DNA from: Duganella levis
GTDB taxonomy: Bacteria > Pseudomonadota > Gammaproteobacteria > Burkholderiales > Burkholderiaceae_D
Reading direction: 5' to 3'
NCBI RefSeq assembly: GCF_009857605.1
Contig: NZ_WWCT01000005.1
Coordinates: 248,001 to 312,000, forward strand
DNA length: 64,000 nt
Below are positions 36,834 to 44,640 of this stretch, in pieces. A program made the position numbers and the translations under genes. How positions within the stretch are numbered: the stretch's first letter is position 1; the number at the start of each line of letters is the position of its first letter. A model generated the notes under the pieces. It saw only the letters and a program-made list of their open reading frames with translations, was not told the origin of the DNA and ran no database searches.

Positions 36834-37772
36834 TTAGGACTGTAATTTGCGCTGGCGTTCTTCGCGCGGGGTGTTGCCGAACAGCGCCCCAAAAGCGGTG
36901 GAGAAGTGCGAACCGGACGAAAAGCCGCACATCAGCCCCACCTGCACGATCGAATGATTGGTGTCCAGCAACAGCTGGCGGGCCCGTTGCAGCCGCAGTT
37001 CCAGGTAGTAGCGCGATGGCAGGCTGCCCAAGTATTGCTTGAACAGCCGCTCCAGCTGGCGCCGCGACAGGCCGACCAGGTTGGCGATGTCGTCGGTCGA
37101 CAGCGGTTCCTCGATATTGGTCTCCATCAAGGTCACCGCTTCCGACAGGCGCGGCTGCAAGGCGCCGAAGCGGGCCTGCAAGGCCACCCGCTGGCGCTCT
37201 TCCGGCCCGCGCACGCGCTCCACGCACAGGCTTTCCTTGACGGTGGCCTGCACGCCGGCGCCGAACAGCTGTTCGATCAGGGTCAGCGCGAAGTCGATCG
37301 AGGCGGCGCCGCCGCAGCAGCTCAGGTGGCGGCCGTCCAGCTCGAACAGGTGCGGGGTCAGGATGGCGCGCTCGGTGATGTCTTCGGTATCCGCGTACAG
37401 CGCCCACGGCAGCGCGATGCGCACGCCCGCCATCAGCCCGGCCTTGGCCAGCCACAGCACGCCGGCGCCGACGCCGCCCCAGTACTCGGCCGAACGGCAG
37501 CGCTCGATCACGGCGCGGCACTGCTCGGGCGGCAGCGGTGTTTGTTGTTCGTCCGCCACCAGCAAGGCCAGATGCCAACCGGGCTGGGCCAGCACCACCT
37601 GGGCCGGCGTCATGGTCTCCAGTTGCAGCACATCGCGCCCCAGCTGGGCGGCGGCCAGGCGCAGCGGCTGCACCAGTCCCGCCCAGGTAATGGCGTCCGC
37701 CTCGCCGGCGTTGACCAGCAGCATACGCAAGGGGTGCTGCTGGGCGAGGCTGGATAAATTTGCAAAGGACAT
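36834..37772 (-). CDS. argR: AraC-type arginine-responsive regulator ArgR (GlxA-like)
   Basis: A 312-residue regulator with an N-terminal DJ-1/PfpI-like domain (about 15-180, DITERAILTPHLFELDGRHLSCCGGAASIDF) and a C-terminal AraC double helix-turn-helix (about 210-305, STDDIANLVGLSRRQLERLFKQYLG, then VGLMCGFSSGSHFSTAFGALFGNTPREER). This is the layout of P. aeruginosa ArgR, which activates the aru operon with arginine. It lies directly upstream of astC on the same strand, and an ArgR-like site precedes astC. It is divergent from a MarR gene. Confidence 0.87.
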   Translation of the reverse strand: MSFANLSSLAQQHPLRMLLVNAGEADAITWAGLVQPLRLAAAQLGRDVLQLETMTPAQVVLAQPGWHLALLVADEQQTPLPPEQCRAVIERCRSAEYWGGVGAGVLWLAKAGLMAGVRIALPWALYADTEDITERAILTPHLFELDGRHLSCCGGAASIDFALTLIEQLFGAGVQATVKESLCVERVRGPEERQRVALQARFGALQPRLSEAVTLMETNIEEPLSTDDIANLVGLSRRQLERLFKQYLGSLPSRYYLELRLQRARQLLLDTNHSIVQVGLMCGFSSGSHFSTAFGALFGNTPREERQRKLQS

Positions 37773-37839
37773 CGGCTATTCTTATCAATCTTGACGTTTG
37801 GCATAGTGTACCCCGCCGGAAAGCCGGATGCGAAGCGGC

Positions 37840-37845
37840 TATAAT
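37840..37845 (+). promoter_or_regulatory. -10 box placing the marR start codon at or near +1
   Basis: A perfect TATAAT ends eight bases before the marR ATG (37854). Transcription normally starts about seven bases past the -10, so the transcript would be leaderless or nearly so. The -35 region is weak. Confidence 0.5.
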
Positions 37846-37853
37846 CACGTCTT

Positions 37854-38318
37854 ATGGGTGAACGATACTTGAAAAGCATCCGGCTACTAGCTGAATGCAT
37901 GCAAGGCTATGAACGGCTCTCCGGCGAATACGTGCGCCGGAGCGGCTTGACGCACGCGCAGTTCGACATTATCGCCACGCTGGGCAATACGCCCGGCATG
38001 TCCTATAAAGAACTGGGCGACAAGACGCTGATCACCAAGGGTACCCTGACCGGGGTGATCGAACGGCTGGAGCAAAAAGGCCTGGTCGAACGTCAGCGCA
38101 ACGACTGCGACAAGCGTTCTTTCTTTGTGCGACTGACCCCGGAAGGCGAACGGACCTTCTGTACCGTGTTCCCGGAAGTCATCGCCAACAGCGGCAAAAT
38201 GTTTGCGGCCTACACCGACGACGACTTTGCGCGGCTTGAAAAAACGCTGTCCGAACTTAAAACTGTCATCATGGCTGGTCAGACGGAGCCCGCTCCGTCC
38301 AGCCGCGATTGCGACTAA
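37854..38318 (+). CDS. MarR-family transcriptional regulator
   Basis: A 154-residue winged-helix regulator. The DNA-binding part runs from LTHAQFDIIATLGNTPGMSYKELGDKTLITKGTLTGVIERLEQKGLV (about 32-78) through the wing with the MarR hallmark DKRSFFVRLTPEGE (about 84-97). Target and ligand unknown. It may head a unit with the next small gene 18 bases downstream. A downstream Met at 37899 is the alternative start if the transcript is not leaderless. Confidence 0.88.
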   Translation: MGERYLKSIRLLAECMQGYERLSGEYVRRSGLTHAQFDIIATLGNTPGMSYKELGDKTLITKGTLTGVIERLEQKGLVERQRNDCDKRSFFVRLTPEGERTFCTVFPEVIANSGKMFAAYTDDDFARLEKTLSELKTVIMAGQTEPAPSSRDCD

Positions 38319-38336
38319 AACACCAAGGAAACAGAT

Positions 38337-38618
38337 TTGAAAACCTCTCTGCTGGACGGCATTAAGCCTGCCAAATTCGACAAACACATCATCGCCAACC
38401 TGCTGCTGGACGTGGCGCCTGCGGACGAAGTGCGCCAGGAAGCCCTGATCGTCGGCGTGCGCAATGCCGACGGCGAAATCTACCGCCTGATCGGCGCCTC
38501 CACCCACAACAGCTTCATGAACGCGGTCGAGGAACTGTTCGACCTCGGCCTGAGCGACGAGCTGCAAGACACCGACGAACCGGTGGAAGGCTGCGACGCC
38601 ATCTTCAGCGAGCAATAA
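38337..38618 (+). CDS. Conserved hypothetical protein, 93 residues, TTG start
   Basis: A small acidic soluble protein (MKTSLLDGIKPAKFDKHI with TTG as first codon). AAGGA lies seven bases before the TTG and no ATG is suitably placed, so the TTG start is well supported. Mixed alpha/beta character is likely, with EALIVGVRNADGEIYRLIGASTHNSF and an acidic tail. It follows the MarR gene by 18 bases. No family recognised. Confidence 0.72.
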   Translation: MKTSLLDGIKPAKFDKHIIANLLLDVAPADEVRQEALIVGVRNADGEIYRLIGASTHNSFMNAVEELFDLGLSDELQDTDEPVEGCDAIFSEQ

Positions 38619-38694
38619 CCAATTTGGCTTGTGGGCGGAAACAGACGTCTGAAAAAGTAATACCTGGAAAAGTTCCATGCGGCAATATTCCGAG

Positions 38695-38700
38695 TATAAT
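38695..38700 (+). promoter_or_regulatory. -10 box placing the HDOD start codon at or near +1
   Basis: A perfect TATAAT ends eight bases before the ATG at 38709, the same geometry as the marR promoter 850 bases away. A weak TTCCAT at 38673-38678 may be the -35. No in-frame downstream Met precedes the conserved domain, so a leaderless transcript is likely. Confidence 0.5.
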
Positions 38701-38708
38701 TTTTGACA

Positions 38709-39545
38709 ATGGACAGACTCGACGCCTTCAAGACCATCGCTGCTCAAGCGAGCCGGGGGGAACTCACCTTCCCGGCCAACGTCAACGCCTCGCTGCGCTT
38801 GCAGCAGGCGCTGAATGATCCCGATTGCCACATCGAATCAGCTGCCAAGCTGATCCAGGCCGACCCGTTGCTGGCCGCGCGTAGCGTGGCGATTGCCAAC
38901 TCGGTCGCCTACAACCGTTCCGGAACCGAAATCTCCAGCGTGCGCGCGGCCGTGCAGCGCCTCGGCGTGCGCACCCTGCAATCGCTGGTGGCGGCGCTGA
39001 TCGTGCGCCAGATCGGCAGCCAGGTCACCGAGCCGGCGCTGGCCGCCAAGATCAACCAGTTGTGGGAGCACACCGCCCATGTGGCCGCGTTGTCGCAGGT
39101 GATCGCACGCCGCGTCACCCACGTCGATCCGGATACCGCGCTATTTGCCGGCATCATGCACGAGGTGGCCGGGTTCTACATGCTGTCCTGCGCCGGTGCT
39201 TATCCGGAGGTGATGGAGGGCGAGCCGGAAGACTGGGTCGAGCATGGCGAAATCGAGATCGGCCGCGGCGTCATGACCCATCTGGGCGTGCCGGACGGCG
39301 TGTTCAAGGCGATTGAATCGATGTGGGTCGGCCTGCGCGCACTGCCGCCGGAGACCTTGGGTGACACGCTGCTGCTGGCCAACGACCTGTCCCCGGTGCA
39401 CTCGCCGCTGTATCAGCGTCCCGGCGCTACTACCCTGCAAGGCGCGCGCACCATCGACTTCGTGGTCGGCGACGGCACGCTGCACGCCATCATGACCGAG
39501 TCGGCAGAAGACGTGCAGTCGCTGTACGCGGTGCTGATGCTGTAA
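38709..39545 (+). CDS. HDOD domain-containing protein
   Basis: A 278-residue protein covered mostly by an HDOD domain (about 18-200), a catalytically inactive HD relative found in signalling proteins. Typical landmarks are FPANVNASLRLQQALNDPDCHIESAAKLIQADPLLAARSVAIANS and EISSVRAAVQRLGVRTLQSLV. It lacks any attached GGDEF, EAL or receiver domain. It probably acts as a signalling scaffold; partners unknown. Confidence 0.88.
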   Translation: MDRLDAFKTIAAQASRGELTFPANVNASLRLQQALNDPDCHIESAAKLIQADPLLAARSVAIANSVAYNRSGTEISSVRAAVQRLGVRTLQSLVAALIVRQIGSQVTEPALAAKINQLWEHTAHVAALSQVIARRVTHVDPDTALFAGIMHEVAGFYMLSCAGAYPEVMEGEPEDWVEHGEIEIGRGVMTHLGVPDGVFKAIESMWVGLRALPPETLGDTLLLANDLSPVHSPLYQRPGATTLQGARTIDFVVGDGTLHAIMTESAEDVQSLYAVLML

Positions 39546-39571
39546 AAAAAAAAGCCCGCTGGGCAGCGGGC
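39544..39571 (-). terminator. Intrinsic terminator of the minus-strand GST gene
   Basis: GCCCGCT and AGCGGGC form a seven-pair stem with loop GGGC. The run of ten T is on the minus strand only, so it ends transcription coming from the glutathione transferase gene; its T run overlaps the HDOD stop codon. Confidence 0.7.
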
Positions 39572-39684
39572 AAAGTCCAAAACTAGGGATCTCCTCCAGA
39601 GGAGACGAGTCCAGAATACTGCCCTTCCCCGTCCTGCTCTGTGCGCTACTTCACATAAGCGTATTCTTTTTGCAATCAGCAAGA

Positions 39685-40302
39685 TCACCACACCGGCATG
39701 GTGTGCTTCCAGACTTCCAGTTCCGATACCCGGCCGAACCACGCCATCAGCTTGGGATACTGGGTCAGCGGCAGCTTGGCTTGCTGAAGGTAAGTCAGTG
39801 ACGGCGCGATCGCCAGGTCCGCCAGGCTGAGCTTGTCGCCGACGATCCACTCGCGGCCGGCCAGATGCTGTTCCAGTACGGCGGCAAACGGCGCCAGCAG
39901 ACGGCCGGCGCGTTCCAGTTCATCGGCGTCCGGACCGCCCTTGCCGATCAGGCCTTTCCAGATGTGCTCGAAACCAAACATGCCAATTGGCGGTGCGAAG
40001 TGCTGCACGGTCCACATCATCCAGCGGTTGATGTCGGCGCGGATCAGGATGTTGTCCGGATACAGCGTTTGCCCGTGGGTACGGTCGGCCAGGTATTGCA
40101 TGATGGCGCAGGACTCGGTCAGCGTGAACTCGCCGTCCTGCAGCACCGGCAGCTTGTTGTTGGGATTGAGCGCAACCAGGCGGCGGCGGTCTTCCGGGCT
40201 CAGCAAGCTGACTTCGGTCAGCTCCAGCGGCGTGCCCATGTGCAGGGCGGCCAGCATCACGCGGCGGGAACAGGTCGACATAGGGTGGTGATACAAGCGC
40301 AT
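39685..40302 (-). CDS. Glutathione S-transferase family protein
   Basis: A 205-residue GST: thioredoxin-like N-terminal domain (RLYHHPMSTCSRRVMLAALHMG, then LNPNNKLPVLQDGEFTLTESCAIMQYLAD) and a helical C-terminal domain with DKLSLADLAIAPSLTYL. The Ser-Thr-Cys segment near residue 9 is where beta/theta-class GSTs place their catalytic residue. GGAGA precedes the ATG at 40302; the frame is open to 40347. It follows the WYL regulator by 61 bases and may be under its control. Substrate unknown. Confidence 0.88.
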   Translation of the reverse strand: MRLYHHPMSTCSRRVMLAALHMGTPLELTEVSLLSPEDRRRLVALNPNNKLPVLQDGEFTLTESCAIMQYLADRTHGQTLYPDNILIRADINRWMMWTVQHFAPPIGMFGFEHIWKGLIGKGGPDADELERAGRLLAPFAAVLEQHLAGREWIVGDKLSLADLAIAPSLTYLQQAKLPLTQYPKLMAWFGRVSELEVWKHTMPVW

Positions 40303-40363
40303 GGTGCAGTCTCCGTTGAGTGGTTGAGGACTGCATCGTAGAACCATGCTGCGACAGTTTTTG

Positions 40364-41059
40364 TCAGGAGTCGTCGCTGATATTGTGCTCGGCGCGCCAG
40401 GTCTTCAGCAGCTCGTGACGACGCGCTGGATAGCGCTCCTGCATCGACTCCGCCGCCGCGATGCGGTCGATGCGGAAATGGCGGAACGCCAGCCGCAATT
40501 CGCACCACGCGGCCAGCAAGCGCTTGCCCTCGAAGAAGGCCAGCGCGAACGGCCACACCACCCGCTCCGATGGCGCGCCCTGCTCGTCGCAATAGGCCAT
40601 GCGCAGCCGGTGCTGGTAGCGGATCGCCTCGCGCACCGGACGCACGTGGACGTCGCTGGCGGCTTGCCGGTCGGGGCCGATTGGCACCCACAGGCTGGTG
40701 TCGGCCATGTCGTCGCGCAGGTCTTTGGGCGTGGCGGCGGCGATCTTGGCCAGCGCGTTGCTGGCAGCCTGCGCCAGCGCTTCATCGCCCTGGCGGCGTA
40801 CCCAGCGCGCGCCAAGCACCAAGGCCTCCAGCTCGTCGGCGCCGAACATCAGCGGCGGCAGGAAGAAGCCGGGCTTGAGCATGTAGCCGACACCAGCCTC
40901 GCCGGCCAGCGGTGCGCCGAGACCAGTGAGGGTCTGGATGTCGCGGTAGATGGTGCGCTCGGAGACGCCCAGCTGTTCGGCCAGGCGGGCGGCGGTGACG
41001 GGACGGCGATAGCCGCGCATGGCGTCCATTAGCATGAAAAGGCGGCCGGTGCGGCTCAT
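40364..41059 (-). CDS. YafY-type regulator with HTH and WYL domain
   Basis: A 231-residue regulator: N-terminal HTH_11 domain (RLFMLMDAMRGYRRPVTAARLAEQLGVSERTIYRDIQTL) and a C-terminal WYL ligand-sensing domain (about 130-215, REAIRYQHRLRMAYCDEQG, VVWPFALAFFEGKRLLAAWCELR). The group usually controls an adjacent gene, here most likely the glutathione transferase downstream. Confidence 0.88.
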   Translation of the reverse strand: MSRTGRLFMLMDAMRGYRRPVTAARLAEQLGVSERTIYRDIQTLTGLGAPLAGEAGVGYMLKPGFFLPPLMFGADELEALVLGARWVRRQGDEALAQAASNALAKIAAATPKDLRDDMADTSLWVPIGPDRQAASDVHVRPVREAIRYQHRLRMAYCDEQGAPSERVVWPFALAFFEGKRLLAAWCELRLAFRHFRIDRIAAAESMQERYPARRHELLKTWRAEHNISDDS

Positions 41060-41068
41060 GATACTGTC

Positions 41069-41857
41069 TCACTCCAACAAGAAATTGCGCCGGGGCGCCT
41101 CCAGGTCGGCGCTCTCGCTCGCGGTTTCGTCTTTCAGTGCGACGCCGGAAAGCTGGCGGCGGCGTGCTTCGGACAACAGGTAGTGCAGCTTGAACGCTGC
41201 CGCGTCGCAGGTCAAGCCCGCCGGGCGGACATTCGAGATGCAGTTGCGGCTGGCGTCGGTGAGGCCGGGGCGTGGCGCCCAGGTGAGGTACAGGCCCATG
41301 CTGTCCGGGGAGCTAAGGCCGGGACGTTCGCCGATCAGCACCACCACCGCTTGGGCGTCGAGGAGGTGGGCGATTTCGTCGCCGATGGCGACGCGGCCTT
41401 GCCGGACGATGGTGATCGGCGCCAGGCGCCACTGCTCGGCAGACAGACGAGCCATCAACGCGCGAATCAGCGGCGCGGCATTCTGCTCAATCGCCAGCGC
41501 CGACAGCCCATCAGCGACCACCAGCGCGAGGTCGTAGCGGGCGCCTGCGGCGGCCAGCTTCGCGCGCGAGGCGTCGTCCAGACGGCGACCGAGGTCGGGG
41601 CGTTGCAGGTAGGTGTTGCGGTCCGTCGCCGCGCTATGCAGGCTTATACATGGCAAGCCGCTGGCGGCATGCAGCGCCTCGCCCAGCGCCACCGGATCAA
41701 GCGCCAGATGCACGGCATCGCGGGCACGCGCATGCGCCAGCTGGAACGCCAGCTGCGGCGCCGTCGGCTGACTGACGCCGCTACGCCCCAGCGCAATCCG
41801 CGCCGCCGTGAACTGCCGCAGCGCGCCCCACGGATTGCTGGTCACCGGCTTATCCAT
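41069..41857 (-). CDS. eutC: Ethanolamine ammonia-lyase, small subunit
   Basis: Small subunit of the adenosylcobalamin-dependent ammonia-lyase that turns ethanolamine into acetaldehyde and ammonia. The 262-residue protein has [28 protein letters not shown] and [23 protein letters not shown], all characteristic. It is shorter at the N-terminus than the E. coli protein (295). The ATG at 41857 overlaps eutB by eight bases. Confidence 0.94.
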   Translation of the reverse strand: MDKPVTSNPWGALRQFTAARIALGRSGVSQPTAPQLAFQLAHARARDAVHLALDPVALGEALHAASGLPCISLHSAATDRNTYLQRPDLGRRLDDASRAKLAAAGARYDLALVVADGLSALAIEQNAAPLIRALMARLSAEQWRLAPITIVRQGRVAIGDEIAHLLDAQAVVVLIGERPGLSSPDSMGLYLTWAPRPGLTDASRNCISNVRPAGLTCDAAAFKLHYLLSEARRRQLSGVALKDETASESADLEAPRRNFLLE

Positions 41858-43247
41858 GCGCCGCCAACCGCAGCAAGGCTGTATTGAAAGCCGGTGGCAA
41901 AGCATCCGCCAAGGTAAAGCGCGCATCGCCGGTAACGATGCCCATCGCCTGCAACCACGCCTCAAACTCCGGCGCCGGCTTCAGCCCCAGCACGCGCCGC
42001 ACATACAGCGCATCATGGAACGAGGTGCTCTGATAATTCAGCATGATGTCATCCGATCCCGGCACGCCCATGACGAACGTGCCACCGGCCGCCCCCAGCA
42101 TGGTCAGCAGCACATCCATATCATCCTGATCCGCCTCCGCATGATTGGTGTAGCAGACATCACACCCCATCGGCAAGCCAAGCAGCTTGGCGCAGAAATG
42201 ATCCTCCAGTCCCGCGCGCACAATCTGCTTGCCGTCATACAGATACTCCGGCCCGATAAAGCCCACCACCGAATTCACCAGCAGCGGCTGGAAGCGCCGC
42301 GCCACCGCATACGCGCGCGCCTCGCAGGTCTGCTGATCGACGCCGTGATGCGCATTGGCCGACAGCGCACTACCCTGCCCCGTCTCGAAATACATCACGT
42401 TGTTGCCCACCGTCCCGCGCCCGAGCGACAAAGCCGCCTGCCGCGCCTCCTCCAACAGCGACAGCGTCACGCCGAAACCCGCATTCGCCGCCTCGGTGCC
42501 GGCAATCGACTGAAACACCAGATCCACCGGCGCGCCACGCTCGATGGCGGCGATGGTGTTGGTCACGTGCGTCAGCACGCAGGACTGGGTCGGAATCGCA
42601 TAACGCGCAATGATCTCATCCAGCATCGACACCAGCTTGATCACCTGCGGTACATTGTCCGTGGCCGGATTGATGCCGATCACCGCATCGCCGCTGCCAT
42701 ACAACAGGCCATCAAGCAGGCTGGCCGCGATGCCGCTGGCGTCGTCGGTCGGGTGATTCGGCTGCAAGCGCGTCGACATGCATCCCGCCAGCCCTATCGT
42801 ATTGCGAAAGCGCGTGACCACGCTGCACTTGCGCGCTACCAGCACCAGATCCTGCACCCGCATGATCTTGGACACCGCCGCCGCCATCTCCGGCGTAACA
42901 CCCGGCGCCAGCGCGGTCAGTGCCGCACCATCAGCCGCATCGCTCAGCAGCCAGTTGCGAAAGTCGCCCACCGTCAGATGCGACACGCGCGCGAAGGCTG
43001 CCGCATCGTGCGTATCGACGATCAGCCGCGTCACCTCATCCTGCTCGTAAGGCACCAGCGCCTCGTTGAGGAAGGTGGCCAGCGGCAGCTCGGCCAACGC
43101 CATCTGCGCAGCGACGCGCTCCTCGGCGCTGCCGGCCGCCACACCGGCCAGATAGTCGCCCGAGCGCGCAGGCGTCGCCTTCGCCATCAAATCCTTCAGA
43201 TCGCGGAACAAATAGGTCTTACTGCCGACCTGGTGCGAGTAGCCCAT
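41850..43247 (-). CDS. eutB: Ethanolamine ammonia-lyase, large subunit
   Basis: Catalytic TIM-barrel subunit of ethanolamine ammonia-lyase. The 465-residue protein has the expected [35 protein letters not shown] and [28 protein letters not shown] segments. GAAGGGA precedes the ATG at 43247, which lies 29 bases inside the end of the permease gene. With eat and eutC it forms a three-gene unit. No shell proteins, EutA reactivase or EutR regulator are in the window. Confidence 0.95.
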   Translation of the reverse strand: MGYSHQVGSKTYLFRDLKDLMAKATPARSGDYLAGVAAGSAEERVAAQMALAELPLATFLNEALVPYEQDEVTRLIVDTHDAAAFARVSHLTVGDFRNWLLSDAADGAALTALAPGVTPEMAAAVSKIMRVQDLVLVARKCSVVTRFRNTIGLAGCMSTRLQPNHPTDDASGIAASLLDGLLYGSGDAVIGINPATDNVPQVIKLVSMLDEIIARYAIPTQSCVLTHVTNTIAAIERGAPVDLVFQSIAGTEAANAGFGVTLSLLEEARQAALSLGRGTVGNNVMYFETGQGSALSANAHHGVDQQTCEARAYAVARRFQPLLVNSVVGFIGPEYLYDGKQIVRAGLEDHFCAKLLGLPMGCDVCYTNHAEADQDDMDVLLTMLGAAGGTFVMGVPGSDDIMLNYQSTSFHDALYVRRVLGLKPAPEFEAWLQAMGIVTGDARFTLADALPPAFNTALLRLAAHG

Positions 43248-44568
43248 CACGGTCCCTTCGGAAAAAACCATAACCCAGCAACAGCATCACCGCAAACACA
43301 CAGAAGATCAGCCCATTGTAATAGATCATGGTCGCCATGCAGACCAGCGCCCCCACCAGTGCGATGGCCGGGAAAAGCGGATAGCACGGCGCGCGGAACG
43401 GCCGCGCCATCGCCGGTTCGTCGCGCCGCAGCCGGAACAGCGCCAGCATGCTGATGATGTACATGGTAATCGCGCCGAACACCGACAGCGTCACAATATT
43501 CGCCGTCAGCGTCTGCCCGCCCAAGGTAATCAGCTGATCGCTGTAGATCGCAGCGATGCCCACCACGCCGCCGGCCAGAATGGCGCGATGCGGCGTCTTG
43601 AAACGCGGATGAATCTTGGCAAAGTACGACGGCAGATACGCCTCGCGCGCCAGTGCATAAATCTGCCGCGAGTACCCGAGAATGATGCCGTGGAAGGACG
43701 CGATCAGACCAAACAGTCCAAGCCACACCAGCATGTGCAGCCAGCCGCTATGCTCACCAACGATCAGTTTCATCGCCTGCGGCAGCGGATCGTTGATGTT
43801 GGCCAGCTTGGTCCAGTCGCCGGCGCCGCCGGCAAACACCATGACACCCAGCGCCAGCAGCACCAGCGTCGCAATCCCGGCGATGTAGGCGATCGGCACC
43901 GAGCGCTGTGGATCGCGCGCCTCCTCCGCCGCCATCGCCACGCCCTCAATCGCCAGGAAGAACCAGATGGCAAACGGAATCGCCGCAAACATGCCGGGAA
44001 TCGCCGCCAGCGTGAAGGCATCCTGCCCGGACCAGCCGCCCTTGACGAAGTTCGCCGCCGAAAATCCCGGCGCGACCACGCCCATGAACACCAGCAGTTC
44101 AAAAATCGCCAGCAGCGTCACCAGCAGTTCAAAGGTTGCGGCGATCTGCACCCCGAGGATATTCAGCGTCATGAAGACCAGGTAGGCGCACACCGCCGCC
44201 GTCTTCGGCTCGACCTGCGGGAACTGCACATTGAGATAGGCGCCGATGGCGAGCGCAATCGCCGGTGGCGCAAATACGAATTCGATCAGCGTGGCGGCGC
44301 CGGCCAGATAGCCGCCCAGCGGCCCGAAGGCGCGCTTGCTGTAGGCGAACGGCCCGCCGGCGTGCGGAATGGAGGTGGTCAGTTCAGTAAAGCTGAAGAT
44401 GAACGCGGTGTACATCGCGGCGATGAACAGCGCCGTCACGGTGAAACCCAGCGTGCCGGCGGAGGCCCAGCCATAACTCCAGCCGAAGTATTCGCCCGAG
44501 ATCACCAGGCCAACCGCAATGCCCCAAAGTTGAAACGTGCCCAGCGTCTTCTGTAAAGTAGCTTGCAT
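43219..44568 (-). CDS. eat: Ethanolamine permease (APC family)
   Basis: A 449-residue permease with about 12 membrane segments. LWGIAVGLVISGEYFGWSYGWASAG in the first helix and TTSIPHAGGPFAYSKRAFGPLGGY are typical of ethanolamine permeases. Its position directly before eutB and eutC, overlapping eutB, supports ethanolamine uptake. It is the first gene of the unit. Confidence 0.92.
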   Translation of the reverse strand: MQATLQKTLGTFQLWGIAVGLVISGEYFGWSYGWASAGTLGFTVTALFIAAMYTAFIFSFTELTTSIPHAGGPFAYSKRAFGPLGGYLAGAATLIEFVFAPPAIALAIGAYLNVQFPQVEPKTAAVCAYLVFMTLNILGVQIAATFELLVTLLAIFELLVFMGVVAPGFSAANFVKGGWSGQDAFTLAAIPGMFAAIPFAIWFFLAIEGVAMAAEEARDPQRSVPIAYIAGIATLVLLALGVMVFAGGAGDWTKLANINDPLPQAMKLIVGEHSGWLHMLVWLGLFGLIASFHGIILGYSRQIYALAREAYLPSYFAKIHPRFKTPHRAILAGGVVGIAAIYSDQLITLGGQTLTANIVTLSVFGAITMYIISMLALFRLRRDEPAMARPFRAPCYPLFPAIALVGALVCMATMIYYNGLIFCVFAVMLLLGYGFFRRDRDGLLAPGRQ

Positions 44569-44640
44569 GCGTTGCCTCCTGTCCCGAGATCAGAAAATCA
44601 TGCAATCCTCATGCCAGCCAGCCGCACAGAAGTGGTGCAA

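Noticed and set aside
39544..39571. Terminator for the plus-strand HDOD gene
   Set aside because: The T run lies only on the minus strand; on the plus strand the stem is followed by AAAGTCC.
41069..44568. A bacterial microcompartment for ethanolamine
   Set aside because: No shell protein genes are present; only permease and lyase subunits.
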